The notes beneath the pieces are model-generated. The model saw only the letters and a list, made by a program, of their open reading frames with translations, was not told the DNA's origin and ran no database searches. The position numbers and the translations under genes are program-made. Below are positions 28,379 through 35,597 of a DNA stretch of 64,000 nt, in pieces (within the stretch, counting starts at the first letter, position 1; each line of letters starts with the position of its first letter). This DNA is from Micromonospora zamorensis (GTDB lineage Bacteria > Actinomycetota > Actinomycetes > Mycobacteriales > Micromonosporaceae): positions 3,658,001 through 3,722,000 of the forward strand of contig NZ_LT607755.1 in the NCBI RefSeq assembly GCF_900090275.1, in the 5' to 3' direction.

Positions 28379-28425
28379 GTGTCACCCACGTCCCGAGACT
28401 GATCTGTCACGCACGTCCTGAGACC
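28379..28425. repeat. IS481-type terminal inverted repeat, right
   Basis: GTGTCACCCACGTCCCGAGA opens a 47-base end that is the imperfect inverse of 27275-27321. With the left end it delimits about 1.15 kb holding the transposase relic and the cbrC-like gene. The 22-base direct repeat begins inside its last two bases. Confidence 0.7.
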
Positions 28426-28445
28426 CGACATTTGCCGGCAGCCGC
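28424..28445. repeat. 22-base direct repeat, right copy
   Basis: CCCGACATTTGCCGGCAGCC plus GC matches 27248-27269 with a single T/C difference. Here it overlaps the inverted end by two bases, while the left copy is separated from its end by five bases. Confidence 0.6.
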
Positions 28446-28554
28446 CGACACGGCCGGCAGAACAGCCTTCAGTCGGCTGTCCTCCCGTCGGCTGACGTTC
28501 AACAGTCGTCCGCCAACTGAGCGACGTCAGCGCGGATCGCGGCACGTCATGCGT

Positions 28555-28834
28555 TCAGCCGAGGATAGGCCGACCCTCGGCGATCTGCTCTTCCACCGGC
28601 GACCGGACCAGGACAGCCATGGGTCCGCGCCCGACTTGGGCACGACCGCAGGCCCGTTGCCGACCAACGCATCGGAGATCCGGCCTGACTCGACGAAGGC
28701 GCGGGACTGGTAGCTCACGGACCACGCAGCCCTGTGCTCCTGCACACCGGTGATCACCCATTCACCGCTACGGATCTCGTCCATGCGGTCAGCGAGGAAG
28801 GCAGATGCGATCTCCGAGCCTCTTCATCGGTCAT
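28555..28834 (-). pseudogene. Frameshifted YrhB/Imm35-like immunity gene
   Basis: Three reading frames must be joined to give one protein: MTDEEAR from ATG 28834, then FLADRMDEIRSGEWVITGVQ and WSVSYQSRAFVESGRISDAL with VGNGPAVVPKSGADP, and finally SPVEEQIAEGRPILG ending at 28555. The GNGP core and helix-strand layout fit the YrhB/Imm35 immunity family. Two single-base indels (near 28810 and 28605) break it. Confidence 0.65.
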
Positions 28835-28924
28835 GCTCGCGACCTTAACGCGGGGACGACGTGCAGAACCGGGAGCGAGCCGCCCTCGCCGAGGTGTGGG
28901 GGCGACCGCGATCTCATGTCTCCC

Positions 28925-29167
28925 TCGGAGCGGGGGGGCACTCCGATGGAGCCCACCAACCTTAGCCACTCTTTCGCCCGACTCCGGGAAACCGCCGGCC
29001 TGCCTGGTGTCCGCCTCCACGGCCTGCGGCACACCGTGGTCTCGCTACTGATGGAGCTGGGCTCACCGCCGCACGTCGTTCAGGCCATCGCCCGGCACGC
29101 CGACGTGAAGATCCCGTTCAAGGTCTACGCTCGCGCCACCCTCGACGCGTGCGTCAGGCTCTCGTGA
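28925..29167 (+). pseudogene. C-terminal fragment of a tyrosine recombinase
   Basis: About 80 codons encode the catalytic end of a phage-type integrase: HSFARLRETAGLPGVRLHGL with the HxxR box (HGLRHT), GSPPHVVQAIARHADV and a terminal KVYARATLDA that holds the nucleophile Tyr. The N-terminal core-binding domain and the first catalytic Arg are absent. It stands 63 bases before a tRNA fragment, the usual integrase-att order of tRNA-targeting elements. Confidence 0.8.
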
Positions 29168-29229
29168 GTCCTCTTGCGTGTCAACCGGTCGACCCAGGGC
29201 GGAGCCGGTCACGAGAAGCCTCATGGAAT

Positions 29230-29275
29230 TGGAGCCCTCCGGCCGGGATCGAACCGGCGACATCTCGCTTACAAG
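29230..29275 (-). other. tRNA-Thr(UGU) 3' part, probable attachment-site scar
   Basis: The minus strand reads CTTGTAAGCGAG (anticodon UGU with the 3' side of its stem), then a T-arm GCCGG-TTCGATC-CCGGC and an acceptor strand ending GGAGGGCTCCA. The 5' half of the tRNA is absent, so this is not a working gene. One extra C separates T-arm and acceptor. Together with the adjacent integrase end it marks an att site. Confidence 0.8.
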
Positions 29276-29310
29276 TCCTGGGCAGGTCGTCCGGTTGCTC
29301 ACCCGCGTTA

Positions 29311-29853
29311 ATGTGTCCCGTGATCGTATGGCTCAACGGCACCCACCGCGCCGGCAAGACGACGACCAGCTCGCTCGTGCAGCAACTGATCCCGGACTCA
29401 CGGGTATTCGACGCCGAAAAGGTCGGCGAGATGCTCATGACCATCACGCCGGGACTACCCGAGACTGACAACTTCCAGCACTGGCCGCCGTGGCGGCAAC
29501 TCGTCGTCGAGACCGCCCGCCGCGTGCTCGACTACACCGGCGGCACGTTGGTGATACCCATGACTGTCCTGGTCGAGCAGTACTGGCGCGAAATCAGTAC
29601 GGGCCTCGCCCAACATGCCATCCCGGTAAGGCACTTCGTCCTTCACGCTGACGAAGACACCCTCCGCGGACGTATCGAGGGAGAACACCGCGTTCCGTCT
29701 GCGTTCCGTCTCAAGTACCTCGAGCCCTACGCCGACGCGGCCCGCACGTGGCTGCATGCCGAGGCCGAGGTCATCGACACCACGCACCTGTCTCCCGCCC
29801 AGGCCGCCGCGCAGATCGTCCTCCGAGCTACCGGGGAAAGCTCAGGTGCCTAA
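29311..29853 (+). CDS. P-loop NTPase of the TmrB/nucleoside-kinase-like type
   Basis: A soluble 180-residue protein. The P-loop GTHRAGKTT is at residues 10-18, followed by VFDAEKVGEML, TLVIPMTVLVEQYW and VRHFVLHADEDTLRGRIEGE, the pattern of small AAA/kinase-like enzymes including the tunicamycin-resistance protein TmrB. ATG 29311 gives MCPVIVWLNG; GTG 29320 is an alternative, and neither has a clear ribosome binding site. It begins 36 bases after the tRNA scar. Substrate is unknown, and a resistance function is only an analogy. Confidence 0.7.
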   Translation: MCPVIVWLNGTHRAGKTTTSSLVQQLIPDSRVFDAEKVGEMLMTITPGLPETDNFQHWPPWRQLVVETARRVLDYTGGTLVIPMTVLVEQYWREISTGLAQHAIPVRHFVLHADEDTLRGRIEGEHRVPSAFRLKYLEPYADAARTWLHAEAEVIDTTHLSPAQAAAQIVLRATGESSGA

Positions 29854-30156
29854 CCTCGGCTTGGAATCGCGCTGATTGGCACTCTGGATAATTGCGCCAG
29901 CCAGCAGACAGGCACGGAGCGTTCAGGTCAACGCCGTAGGGGTATCGGTGCTGGCTGATGTTGACCGCTGCATCGGACACGCCGGCCGCTTTGGTGTGAG
30001 CTGATCTCGACGCAAAGCCTCCGGGTACGGTCAAGCCCGTGGGCCTTCGATCGGCGAACTTATGCGGCCTCCTTCCTGAGCTGCAGTGACCTAACGACGC
30101 TCACGCGCAGGGCTACTCGGACCGGTCAGCGCCGCAACGGGCGGACCGAGCGCTTC
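29854..30156. other. Intergenic region at the right end of the island
   Basis: About 300 bases with no supported gene. The region is less GC-rich than the housekeeping parts, and no repeat, tRNA or strong hairpin was found. The right thioesterase repeat begins just after it. Confidence 0.4.
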
Positions 30157-30666
30157 TCAGCCCTCGGCGCCGTCGAGCAGCGCGCGCCGTAGCGCCAGGC
30201 GGTGCTCCCGGCGGATCTCCGCCTCCCGGTACCGTCGCCGGTCCCCGTCGGTCTCCGGCAGCAGCGGCGGCACCGTACGAGGCTGACCGTCGTCGTCGAT
30301 GGCGACCATGACCAGGTGGGCGGTGGCCACGTCGGTGGGCGGCACCGCCCGGTCCCACCGGTCGGCGGTCACCTTGACGGCCACCTCCATCGAGCTGCGG
30401 CCGGCCCAGGTGATCCGGGCGTCGACGTGCACGACGTCGCCGACCCGCACCGCGCGCAGGAACGCCGTCTCGTCGATGGCGGCGGTCACCGCCGGCCCGT
30501 CGGAGTGCCGTGCGGCGACCACACCGGCGACGGAGTCGATGAGGTTGAGGATCCGGCCGCCGTGCACCGTACCCATCAGGTTGGTGTGGTGCTGGTCCAT
30601 GATCTGCGACAGGGTCAGGTGCGACGCCGACGGCGCTCGGCCGGCGATCGTGGTGGTGTCGTGCAC
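30157..30666 (-). CDS. Acyl-CoA thioesterase (hotdog fold)
   Basis: Cytosolic thioester hydrolase of 169 residues. HTNLMGTVHGGRILNLIDSV is the hotdog motif with the active-site region, and DETAFLRAVRVGDVVHVDAR and AHLVMVAIDDDG complete the fold. GTG 30666 is preferred, with GAGGGACGG about nine bases upstream; the frame remains open to 30792 without support. Its 3' end (30164-30276) is duplicated at 23426-23538. It is the first gene downstream of the cobalamin riboswitch on this strand, an unexpected target for B12 control. Confidence 0.88.
   Translation of the reverse strand: MHDTTTIAGRAPSASHLTLSQIMDQHHTNLMGTVHGGRILNLIDSVAGVVAARHSDGPAVTAAIDETAFLRAVRVGDVVHVDARITWAGRSSMEVAVKVTADRWDRAVPPTDVATAHLVMVAIDDDGQPRTVPPLLPETDGDRRRYREAEIRREHRLALRRALLDGAEG
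30164..30276. repeat. Right direct repeat flanking the accessory island
   Basis: Same-orientation counterpart of 23426-23538, lying inside the intact thioesterase gene. The last 26 bases (30251-30276) are identical in both copies. After 30276 this copy continues into the thioesterase coding sequence, while the left copy runs into unrelated DNA. Confidence 0.8.
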
Positions 30667-30807
30667 AGCGGTAGTCCGTCCCTCGGGAAACCACACCGCC
30701 GGGTCGCGGGCACACGCTGACGAGGACGCGCCCGCGCCACACGCACGGCCCGTCACCCGCTCAGCCCACCCACGAGGCCGACGGCAGCGCACACGGTTGT
30801 GTACGCG

Positions 30808-30965
30808 GCGCCGGCAGGTCTTCGGACTCGCGGGCCTGACCGGTCGCGCCGGTCCCCTACTGGCCGTCGCTTCCCAGGCCTGCTGGCCCAGTGCTGATGA
30901 CGGCGGTCGTTCCCACTCACCGCTGCGGGGCAGCCCCGGATTTCCACCGGGTTCCCTCTTACGAC
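30808..30965 (-). ncRNA. Cobalamin (AdoCbl) riboswitch
   Basis: Read on the minus strand, this has the ordered marks of the cobalamin aptamer: AGAGGGAA near the 5' end, GGTGGAAATCCG (30937-30948) with GGGGCTGCCCCGCAGC after it, GAGTGGGAACGA, CACTGG, and the B12 box GAGTCCGAAGACCTGCC (30813-30829) at the 3' end. The next gene on the strand is the thioesterase at 30666. A 13-codon frame from GTG near 30784 lies between them. No B12 transport or biosynthesis gene is adjacent. Confidence 0.93.
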
Positions 30966-31141
30966 GCCCAGTCGGTCACGACGGGGCGAACCAGCGCCGC
31001 CGGCAGCATAGCTGGCCAGGGAATCCGCCCGCCTGGCGCGTCGTACCGCGGCCGCGCGGCGTCCTCGTCATCAACTTTTGCCATCTGAGGAAAAAGATCG
31101 CCACCTCTTGAAAAAAGTCTCAAGGCGGTGAGGATATTCAA

Positions 31142-33040
31142 ATGCGTCGTCTCCCTCAGACTTGCGGGCGGGTGGTCTCGGGCCTCCTCGCGTTCCTCCT
31201 CGCCTCGGCGGTCGCCCTCCTCGCGTCCGCCCAACCCGCCGCAGCTCACGGGACTCTCGCCATGTCCACTCCGGAGAGCGGCGCCACGGTGAACGAGCCG
31301 TTGACGTCGGTACAGCTCTACTTCACCGAGAAGGCCGCCGCCAACGCGTTCTTCACGATCACCGCCCCGGGCGGCGTCCGGGTCGACAACGGCTGGTCGT
31401 ACGGGGAGCCGAAGCCGCTGGACAAGCCGGTGCGGGAATACTTCCTGGTCAACGGGCAGTTCGAGCCACGGGAGTACACGACGGGGTTCCCCGCGGTGGT
31501 GCCCGTCTCCCACCTGCCGGCCAAGGGCCAGTACTCGGTGAGCTACCTGTCGGTGGCCTCGGACGGCGACACCGTGCGGGGCACGTTGACCTTCCGCTAC
31601 AACGGGCGGGTGACGGCAGCGCCGCAGGGGTGGAGTGCGCCGTCGACCCAGCCGGACCCGGCGCTGGTGGCCGCCACCGAGCAGCACGGATCATCCGGGC
31701 AGGGATCGGCGGTGCCGACCACCGCAGTCGAGTCCGTGGCCCCGCCGTCCGCGGCTGCGGCGGCCCCGCCGACCGGGTCGACCGAGGAGAGCGACTCGGG
31801 GGCACTGGCCTGGATCGGCTGGGTGGTGGCGGTCGCGGCGGCCGGGGCGGTGGCAGGATTCGTCGTCTGGCGTCGCCGATCGGCTTCCACCGGCAGACCC
31901 ACCGGCCGGGGCCGTACCTCGTCGGCGAACTCCGGCCGACGCGGCGGCGGCGCCCGTTCGACGACCAGGACCGGCGCCGGCCGGACCGTCGGTGCCAAGC
32001 CCAGCGGCCGCAAGGTCGGCGGGGGCAGGGCCAACGGTGGCACGGTCGGCGCGGCGACGGTCGACCCGGGCCCACGGCCCGACACGGACCTCGCCGCCGT
32101 GACACCTGGGTCCCGGCTGAGCAACACCCACCTGGCGCTGCTGGTTGGTGGGCTGGTGATCGCCCTGCTGGCCGGGTTCGGGTTGGCTCGCATCGGGACC
32201 GGCGACGAGAGCCCGGCGGGCGGCACCGCCCGTCCGCCCGCCGCAGGGCAGGCGGAGTCCGCGACCGACGGGCACCAACACCCTGCGGGCACCGGGCCGC
32301 ACACGCATCGCGGTGACGGCGCGACGGGCGAGACGCTGGCGACCGGGACGACGGTCAGCGCCGGTGGGTACACCCTGCAACCGCTGGAGCGGTCCCAACC
32401 ACCTGGTGTACGCGCGGACTACCGTTTCCGCATCGTCGGGACCGACCGGCAGCCGGCGACGCGTTTCGCTGTCGTCCACGACAAGCCGTTGCACCTGATC
32501 GTGGTGGGCCGCGACCTGTCCGGCTACCAGCACCTGCACCCGACGATGGCGCCGGACGGCACCTGGAGCGTCCCTGTGACGCTGGCCCGGCCCGGCGGCT
32601 ACCGCGTCTACGCGGACTTCTCCGTCACCGCGACCAACGGCACGCAGGTCCCTCTCGTGCTGGGTGTCGACCACACCGTGCCCGGCGCGCACACCCCGAC
32701 CGCGCTGCCGCCGGCGCAGGCCGAGACGACGGCCGGGCCGTACGCGGTGTCGATGAACGGCACCCCGACGGTGGGGGTGACGGCACCGATCCACTTCCAG
32801 GTCAGCGGCGCTCCGACCACGCCGGTGCAGTTGGAGCCGTACCTGGGCGCGTACGGGCACCTGGTCGTCGTCCGCGAGGGCGACCTCGGGTACGTGCATG
32901 TCCACCCCGAGCCGGAGCTGGTCGACGGGTCGGTCAAGTTCTGGCTGACCGCGCCGAGTTCGGGCCGGTACCGGGCGTTCTTCGACTTCCAGGTCGCCGG
33001 CAAGGTGCACACCGCCGAGTTCACGATCAACGTGCCCTGA
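31142..33040 (+). CDS. Secreted/membrane CopC-domain protein with C-terminal HLHP domain
   Basis: A 632-residue exported protein. After a Sec signal ending in PAAA|HG the CopC domain begins with the copper-ligand-type His (HGTLAMSTPESGATV) and ends near residue 160. A Ser/Pro linker leads to a membrane segment (about 220-243), a basic Gly/Arg/Thr-rich stretch, a second membrane segment (about 335-355), a His-rich piece (DGHQHPAGTGPHTH) and a beta-rich C-terminal domain with YQHLHPTM and YVHVHPEPE. Copper binding in the envelope is likely. It heads the copper/peroxidase operon and starts at ATG 31142 with GGTGAGG before it. Confidence 0.8.
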   Translation: MRRLPQTCGRVVSGLLAFLLASAVALLASAQPAAAHGTLAMSTPESGATVNEPLTSVQLYFTEKAAANAFFTITAPGGVRVDNGWSYGEPKPLDKPVREYFLVNGQFEPREYTTGFPAVVPVSHLPAKGQYSVSYLSVASDGDTVRGTLTFRYNGRVTAAPQGWSAPSTQPDPALVAATEQHGSSGQGSAVPTTAVESVAPPSAAAAAPPTGSTEESDSGALAWIGWVVAVAAAGAVAGFVVWRRRSASTGRPTGRGRTSSANSGRRGGGARSTTRTGAGRTVGAKPSGRKVGGGRANGGTVGAATVDPGPRPDTDLAAVTPGSRLSNTHLALLVGGLVIALLAGFGLARIGTGDESPAGGTARPPAAGQAESATDGHQHPAGTGPHTHRGDGATGETLATGTTVSAGGYTLQPLERSQPPGVRADYRFRIVGTDRQPATRFAVVHDKPLHLIVVGRDLSGYQHLHPTMAPDGTWSVPVTLARPGGYRVYADFSVTATNGTQVPLVLGVDHTVPGAHTPTALPPAQAETTAGPYAVSMNGTPTVGVTAPIHFQVSGAPTTPVQLEPYLGAYGHLVVVREGDLGYVHVHPEPELVDGSVKFWLTAPSSGRYRAFFDFQVAGKVHTAEFTINVP

Positions 33041-33105
33041 GACCGGAACTTTCTCCCTGCTGCGGCCGACCATCCAGCCAGCAGCAATCATCGGAGGAAG
33101 AACAC

Positions 33106-33705
33106 ATGCGCACCACCAGCCCGCTCGGTTCACGCCGCTCGGCCACCGTCCTCACCGCCGCCATCCTGGCGGTGGGCGCCGCCGGTTGTGGCTCGTCCGA
33201 CTCTCCGTCGGCGGCGCAGCCGAGCCCGTCCGTGTCGGCCTCGGCCAACCCGGACGCCGGTGTGATCGGCATTCGTGACCCGTGGGTCAAGGCGGCCGAC
33301 AAGGGGATGACGGCGGCCTTCGGGACCCTGGTCAACGACGGCGACAGCGATGTCACGCTGACCAGTGCCACGACCTCGGTGTCGTCGATGGAGCTGCACG
33401 AGATGGCCATGAAGGACGGCAGGATGGTCATGCGGCAGAAGCAGGGCGGCATCGTGATCAAGGCCAAAGGCACGCACGCGCTGGAGCCCGGTGGCGACCA
33501 CCTCATGCTGATGAGCCTCACCAGGCCCGTCCAGGCCGGCGACGAGTTGACCTTCACCCTGACCTTCGCCGACGGCAGGACCCAGCAGTTCCGCGCGGTG
33601 GCCAAGCCGTTCACCGGCGCGCAGGAGAGCTACGCCCCCGGGCACGGCGAGCCCATGCCCGGCATGAGCGCTACGCCGGGGATGAGCATGAGCCCGGCAT
33701 CGTGA
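33106..33705 (+). CDS. PCu(A)C-type periplasmic copper chaperone
   Basis: A lipoprotein of 199 residues: lipobox GAAGC, with Cys at about residue 28. The copper motif is complete as ELHEMAMKDGRMVMR followed by HALEPGGDHLMLM (the H-M...H-M pattern of PCuAC proteins), and a His/Met-rich tail (GHGEPMPGMSATPGMSMS) may hold a second site. It delivers copper to envelope cuproenzymes in related actinobacteria. The stop overlaps the DyP peroxidase start (GTGA). Confidence 0.9.
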   Translation: MRTTSPLGSRRSATVLTAAILAVGAAGCGSSDSPSAAQPSPSVSASANPDAGVIGIRDPWVKAADKGMTAAFGTLVNDGDSDVTLTSATTSVSSMELHEMAMKDGRMVMRQKQGGIVIKAKGTHALEPGGDHLMLMSLTRPVQAGDELTFTLTFADGRTQQFRAVAKPFTGAQESYAPGHGEPMPGMSATPGMSMSPAS

Positions 33706-34943
33706 CCGGGACGGCACCCGTCCGGCCGGTGAGCAGGCGCGGCCTGCTCACCGGCGGGGCTCTCGCCGTCGGTGGTGCCGTGGCCGGCGGGGCCGCGATC
33801 GCCGCGACCCGCGCCGGGCAGACCGGAGCACCTCCGGCGACCGCTGCCGACACGACGCTGGCGTCGACCGTCGGCGGCCTGGTCGAGCCGTTCCACGGCG
33901 CCCGGCAGGCCGGGGTGGCCACCGAACCGCAGGCGCACGCGGCATTCGTCGCGTTGACCCTGCGGGCCGGAACCGACCGGAGCGCGTTGGGCCGGATGCT
34001 GCGGCTGCTCACCGACGACGCGGCCCGGCTCACCCGGGGCCAACCCGCCCTGGCCGACACCGAGTCCGAACTCGGGCTGCTACCGGCGCGACTGACGGTG
34101 ACCTTCGGCTTCGGGCCCGGCCTGTACCGGGCCGCCGGCGTCGACGACCGGCGGCCGGCCTCGGTGGTCGACCTGCCGTCGTTCCGCGTCGACCGGCTCC
34201 AGCCGGCCTGGTCCGGCGGTGATCTGCTGTTGCAGATCTGCGCGGACGACGCGATCACCGTCGCCCACGCCCAACGAGTCCTGATCAAAGACAGTCGGCC
34301 CTTCGCCACCGTCCGCTGGATCCAGCAGGGTTTCCGGCGCAGCCCCGGCGTCGAGCCGGGCGGCCACACCCAACGCAACCTGTTCGGCCAGCTCGACGGC
34401 ACCGCCAACCCCCGGCCCGGCACACCGCTGGACACCGCCCTCTGGGTGCCGGACGGCCCAGCGTGGCTGCGCGACAGCACCACGCTGGTGGTGCGGCGCA
34501 TCAGCATGAACATGGAGACCTGGGACCTGCTCGGCCGTGCCGATCGCGAGCTCGCCGTCGGGCGGCGGCTCGACACCGGCGCTCCCCTCACCGGCACCGC
34601 CGAGCACGACGAGCCGGACTTCGCCGCCACCGGCCCCGACGGGCTCACCGTCATCCCCGACTTCTCGCACCTCACCCGGGCGCATGTCACCGACGACCGG
34701 CTGAAGATCCTGCGCCGGCCCTACAACTACGACGGGGTGCCGACAGCCGAGGGCCACGCCGACAGCGGGTTGGTCTTCACCTCGTACCAGGCCGACATCG
34801 CCAGGCAGTTCCTGCCCATCCAACGCCGGCTGGCCGACCGGGACCTGCTCAACGAATGGACCACGCCGATCGGGTCCGCCGTCTTCGCCATCCCACCCGG
34901 ATGTCCACCGGACGGTTGGATCGGCGAGCAGGTGCTCGGATGA
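33702..34943 (+). CDS. Tat-exported DyP-type heme peroxidase
   Basis: EfeB/DtpA-like dye-decolourising peroxidase of 413 residues. A Tat signal (SRRGLLTGGALAVGG) precedes the peroxidase fold; the family GXXDG motif is GQLDGTANPRPG with the distal Asp, and a heme-iron His is expected in the C-terminal half (for example in FSHLTRAHV). In Streptomyces lividans a DyP of this kind works with the PCuAC chaperone in copper-dependent maturation of a secreted oxidase. GTG 33702 overlaps the chaperone stop, and the stop overlaps the next CopC gene. Confidence 0.9.
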   Translation: MTGTAPVRPVSRRGLLTGGALAVGGAVAGGAAIAATRAGQTGAPPATAADTTLASTVGGLVEPFHGARQAGVATEPQAHAAFVALTLRAGTDRSALGRMLRLLTDDAARLTRGQPALADTESELGLLPARLTVTFGFGPGLYRAAGVDDRRPASVVDLPSFRVDRLQPAWSGGDLLLQICADDAITVAHAQRVLIKDSRPFATVRWIQQGFRRSPGVEPGGHTQRNLFGQLDGTANPRPGTPLDTALWVPDGPAWLRDSTTLVVRRISMNMETWDLLGRADRELAVGRRLDTGAPLTGTAEHDEPDFAATGPDGLTVIPDFSHLTRAHVTDDRLKILRRPYNYDGVPTAEGHADSGLVFTSYQADIARQFLPIQRRLADRDLLNEWTTPIGSAVFAIPPGCPPDGWIGEQVLG

Positions 34944-35533
34944 CCCCCGCCAACCGGAGACTCGCCATGACCGTGCCGCCGTCCCGTCGCACCGCCGTCC
35001 GGCTCGGCGCGGCGGTGCTCGCCGTCGTCGTGGCACTGCTCGTCCCGGCTGCCCCGGCTTGGGCGCACAACTCGCTCAAGTCGGCGACGCCGGCCCGGGA
35101 AGCGACAGTGCCGAGCCCACCGACCGAGGTCACCCTCGAATTCATGCAGCGGCTCGACCCCACCTTCACCACCATCGTGCTCACCGACGCTGCCAGGCGG
35201 AAGCTCGCCACCGGTGACCCGGTGGTCGTCGGGGCGAAGAGCACGGTCCAGGTGACCGACCCACTGCCGAACGGGACGTACACGGTCGCCTACCGGGTCG
35301 TCTCCGCCGACGGGCACCCGGTCCAGGGGTCGTACCCGTTCACGGTGGCCGACCCGGCGTCCAGCGCCGCGCCGGTCGCCGACCCCGGTACGTCGGCCGC
35401 TGCCCCGTCCGCCGTCGCCGCGGTGCCGACCGACGGCGGCCCGGGTGCCGGCGTACTCGTCGCGGGTGCCGCGCTGGCCGCTCTCGTCGTGGTGGCGGCT
35501 GGGCTGCTGTGGCGGCGGGCCGCCCGTCGCTGA
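34940..35533 (+). CDS. Membrane-anchored CopC-domain protein (YobA type)
   Basis: A 197-residue protein: Sec signal ending PAWA|HNSLKSATPA, so that His is the mature N-terminus as in CopC copper sites; then one CopC domain (VTLEFMQRLDP, VVSADGHPVQGSYPF) and a C-terminal membrane segment (VLVAGAALAALVVVAAGLLW) with a basic end. ATG 34940 overlaps the DyP stop (ATGA). Last gene of the four-gene copper operon. Confidence 0.9.
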   Translation: MTPANRRLAMTVPPSRRTAVRLGAAVLAVVVALLVPAAPAWAHNSLKSATPAREATVPSPPTEVTLEFMQRLDPTFTTIVLTDAARRKLATGDPVVVGAKSTVQVTDPLPNGTYTVAYRVVSADGHPVQGSYPFTVADPASSAAPVADPGTSAAAPSAVAAVPTDGGPGAGVLVAGAALAALVVVAAGLLWRRAARR

Positions 35534-35597
35534 CCCGACCCGCTCTCGCCTCTCCGGCACCCGTCGGAAGCTGATCCGCGAGGGCCGGTCACAGTGG

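Noticed and set aside
29230..29275. Possible functional tRNA-Thr gene
   Set aside because: Only the 3' part from the anticodon onward exists, with no D-arm or 5' acceptor strand, so it was called an attachment-site scar.
28400..30160. Prophage remnant
   Set aside because: Apart from one recombinase tail and the att scar there are no capsid, portal, terminase, lysis or replication genes.
30742..30784. A 13-codon frame after the cobalamin riboswitch as a leader peptide or CbtB-like protein
   Set aside because: It is too short for CbtB, lacks the His motif and has no ribosome binding site.
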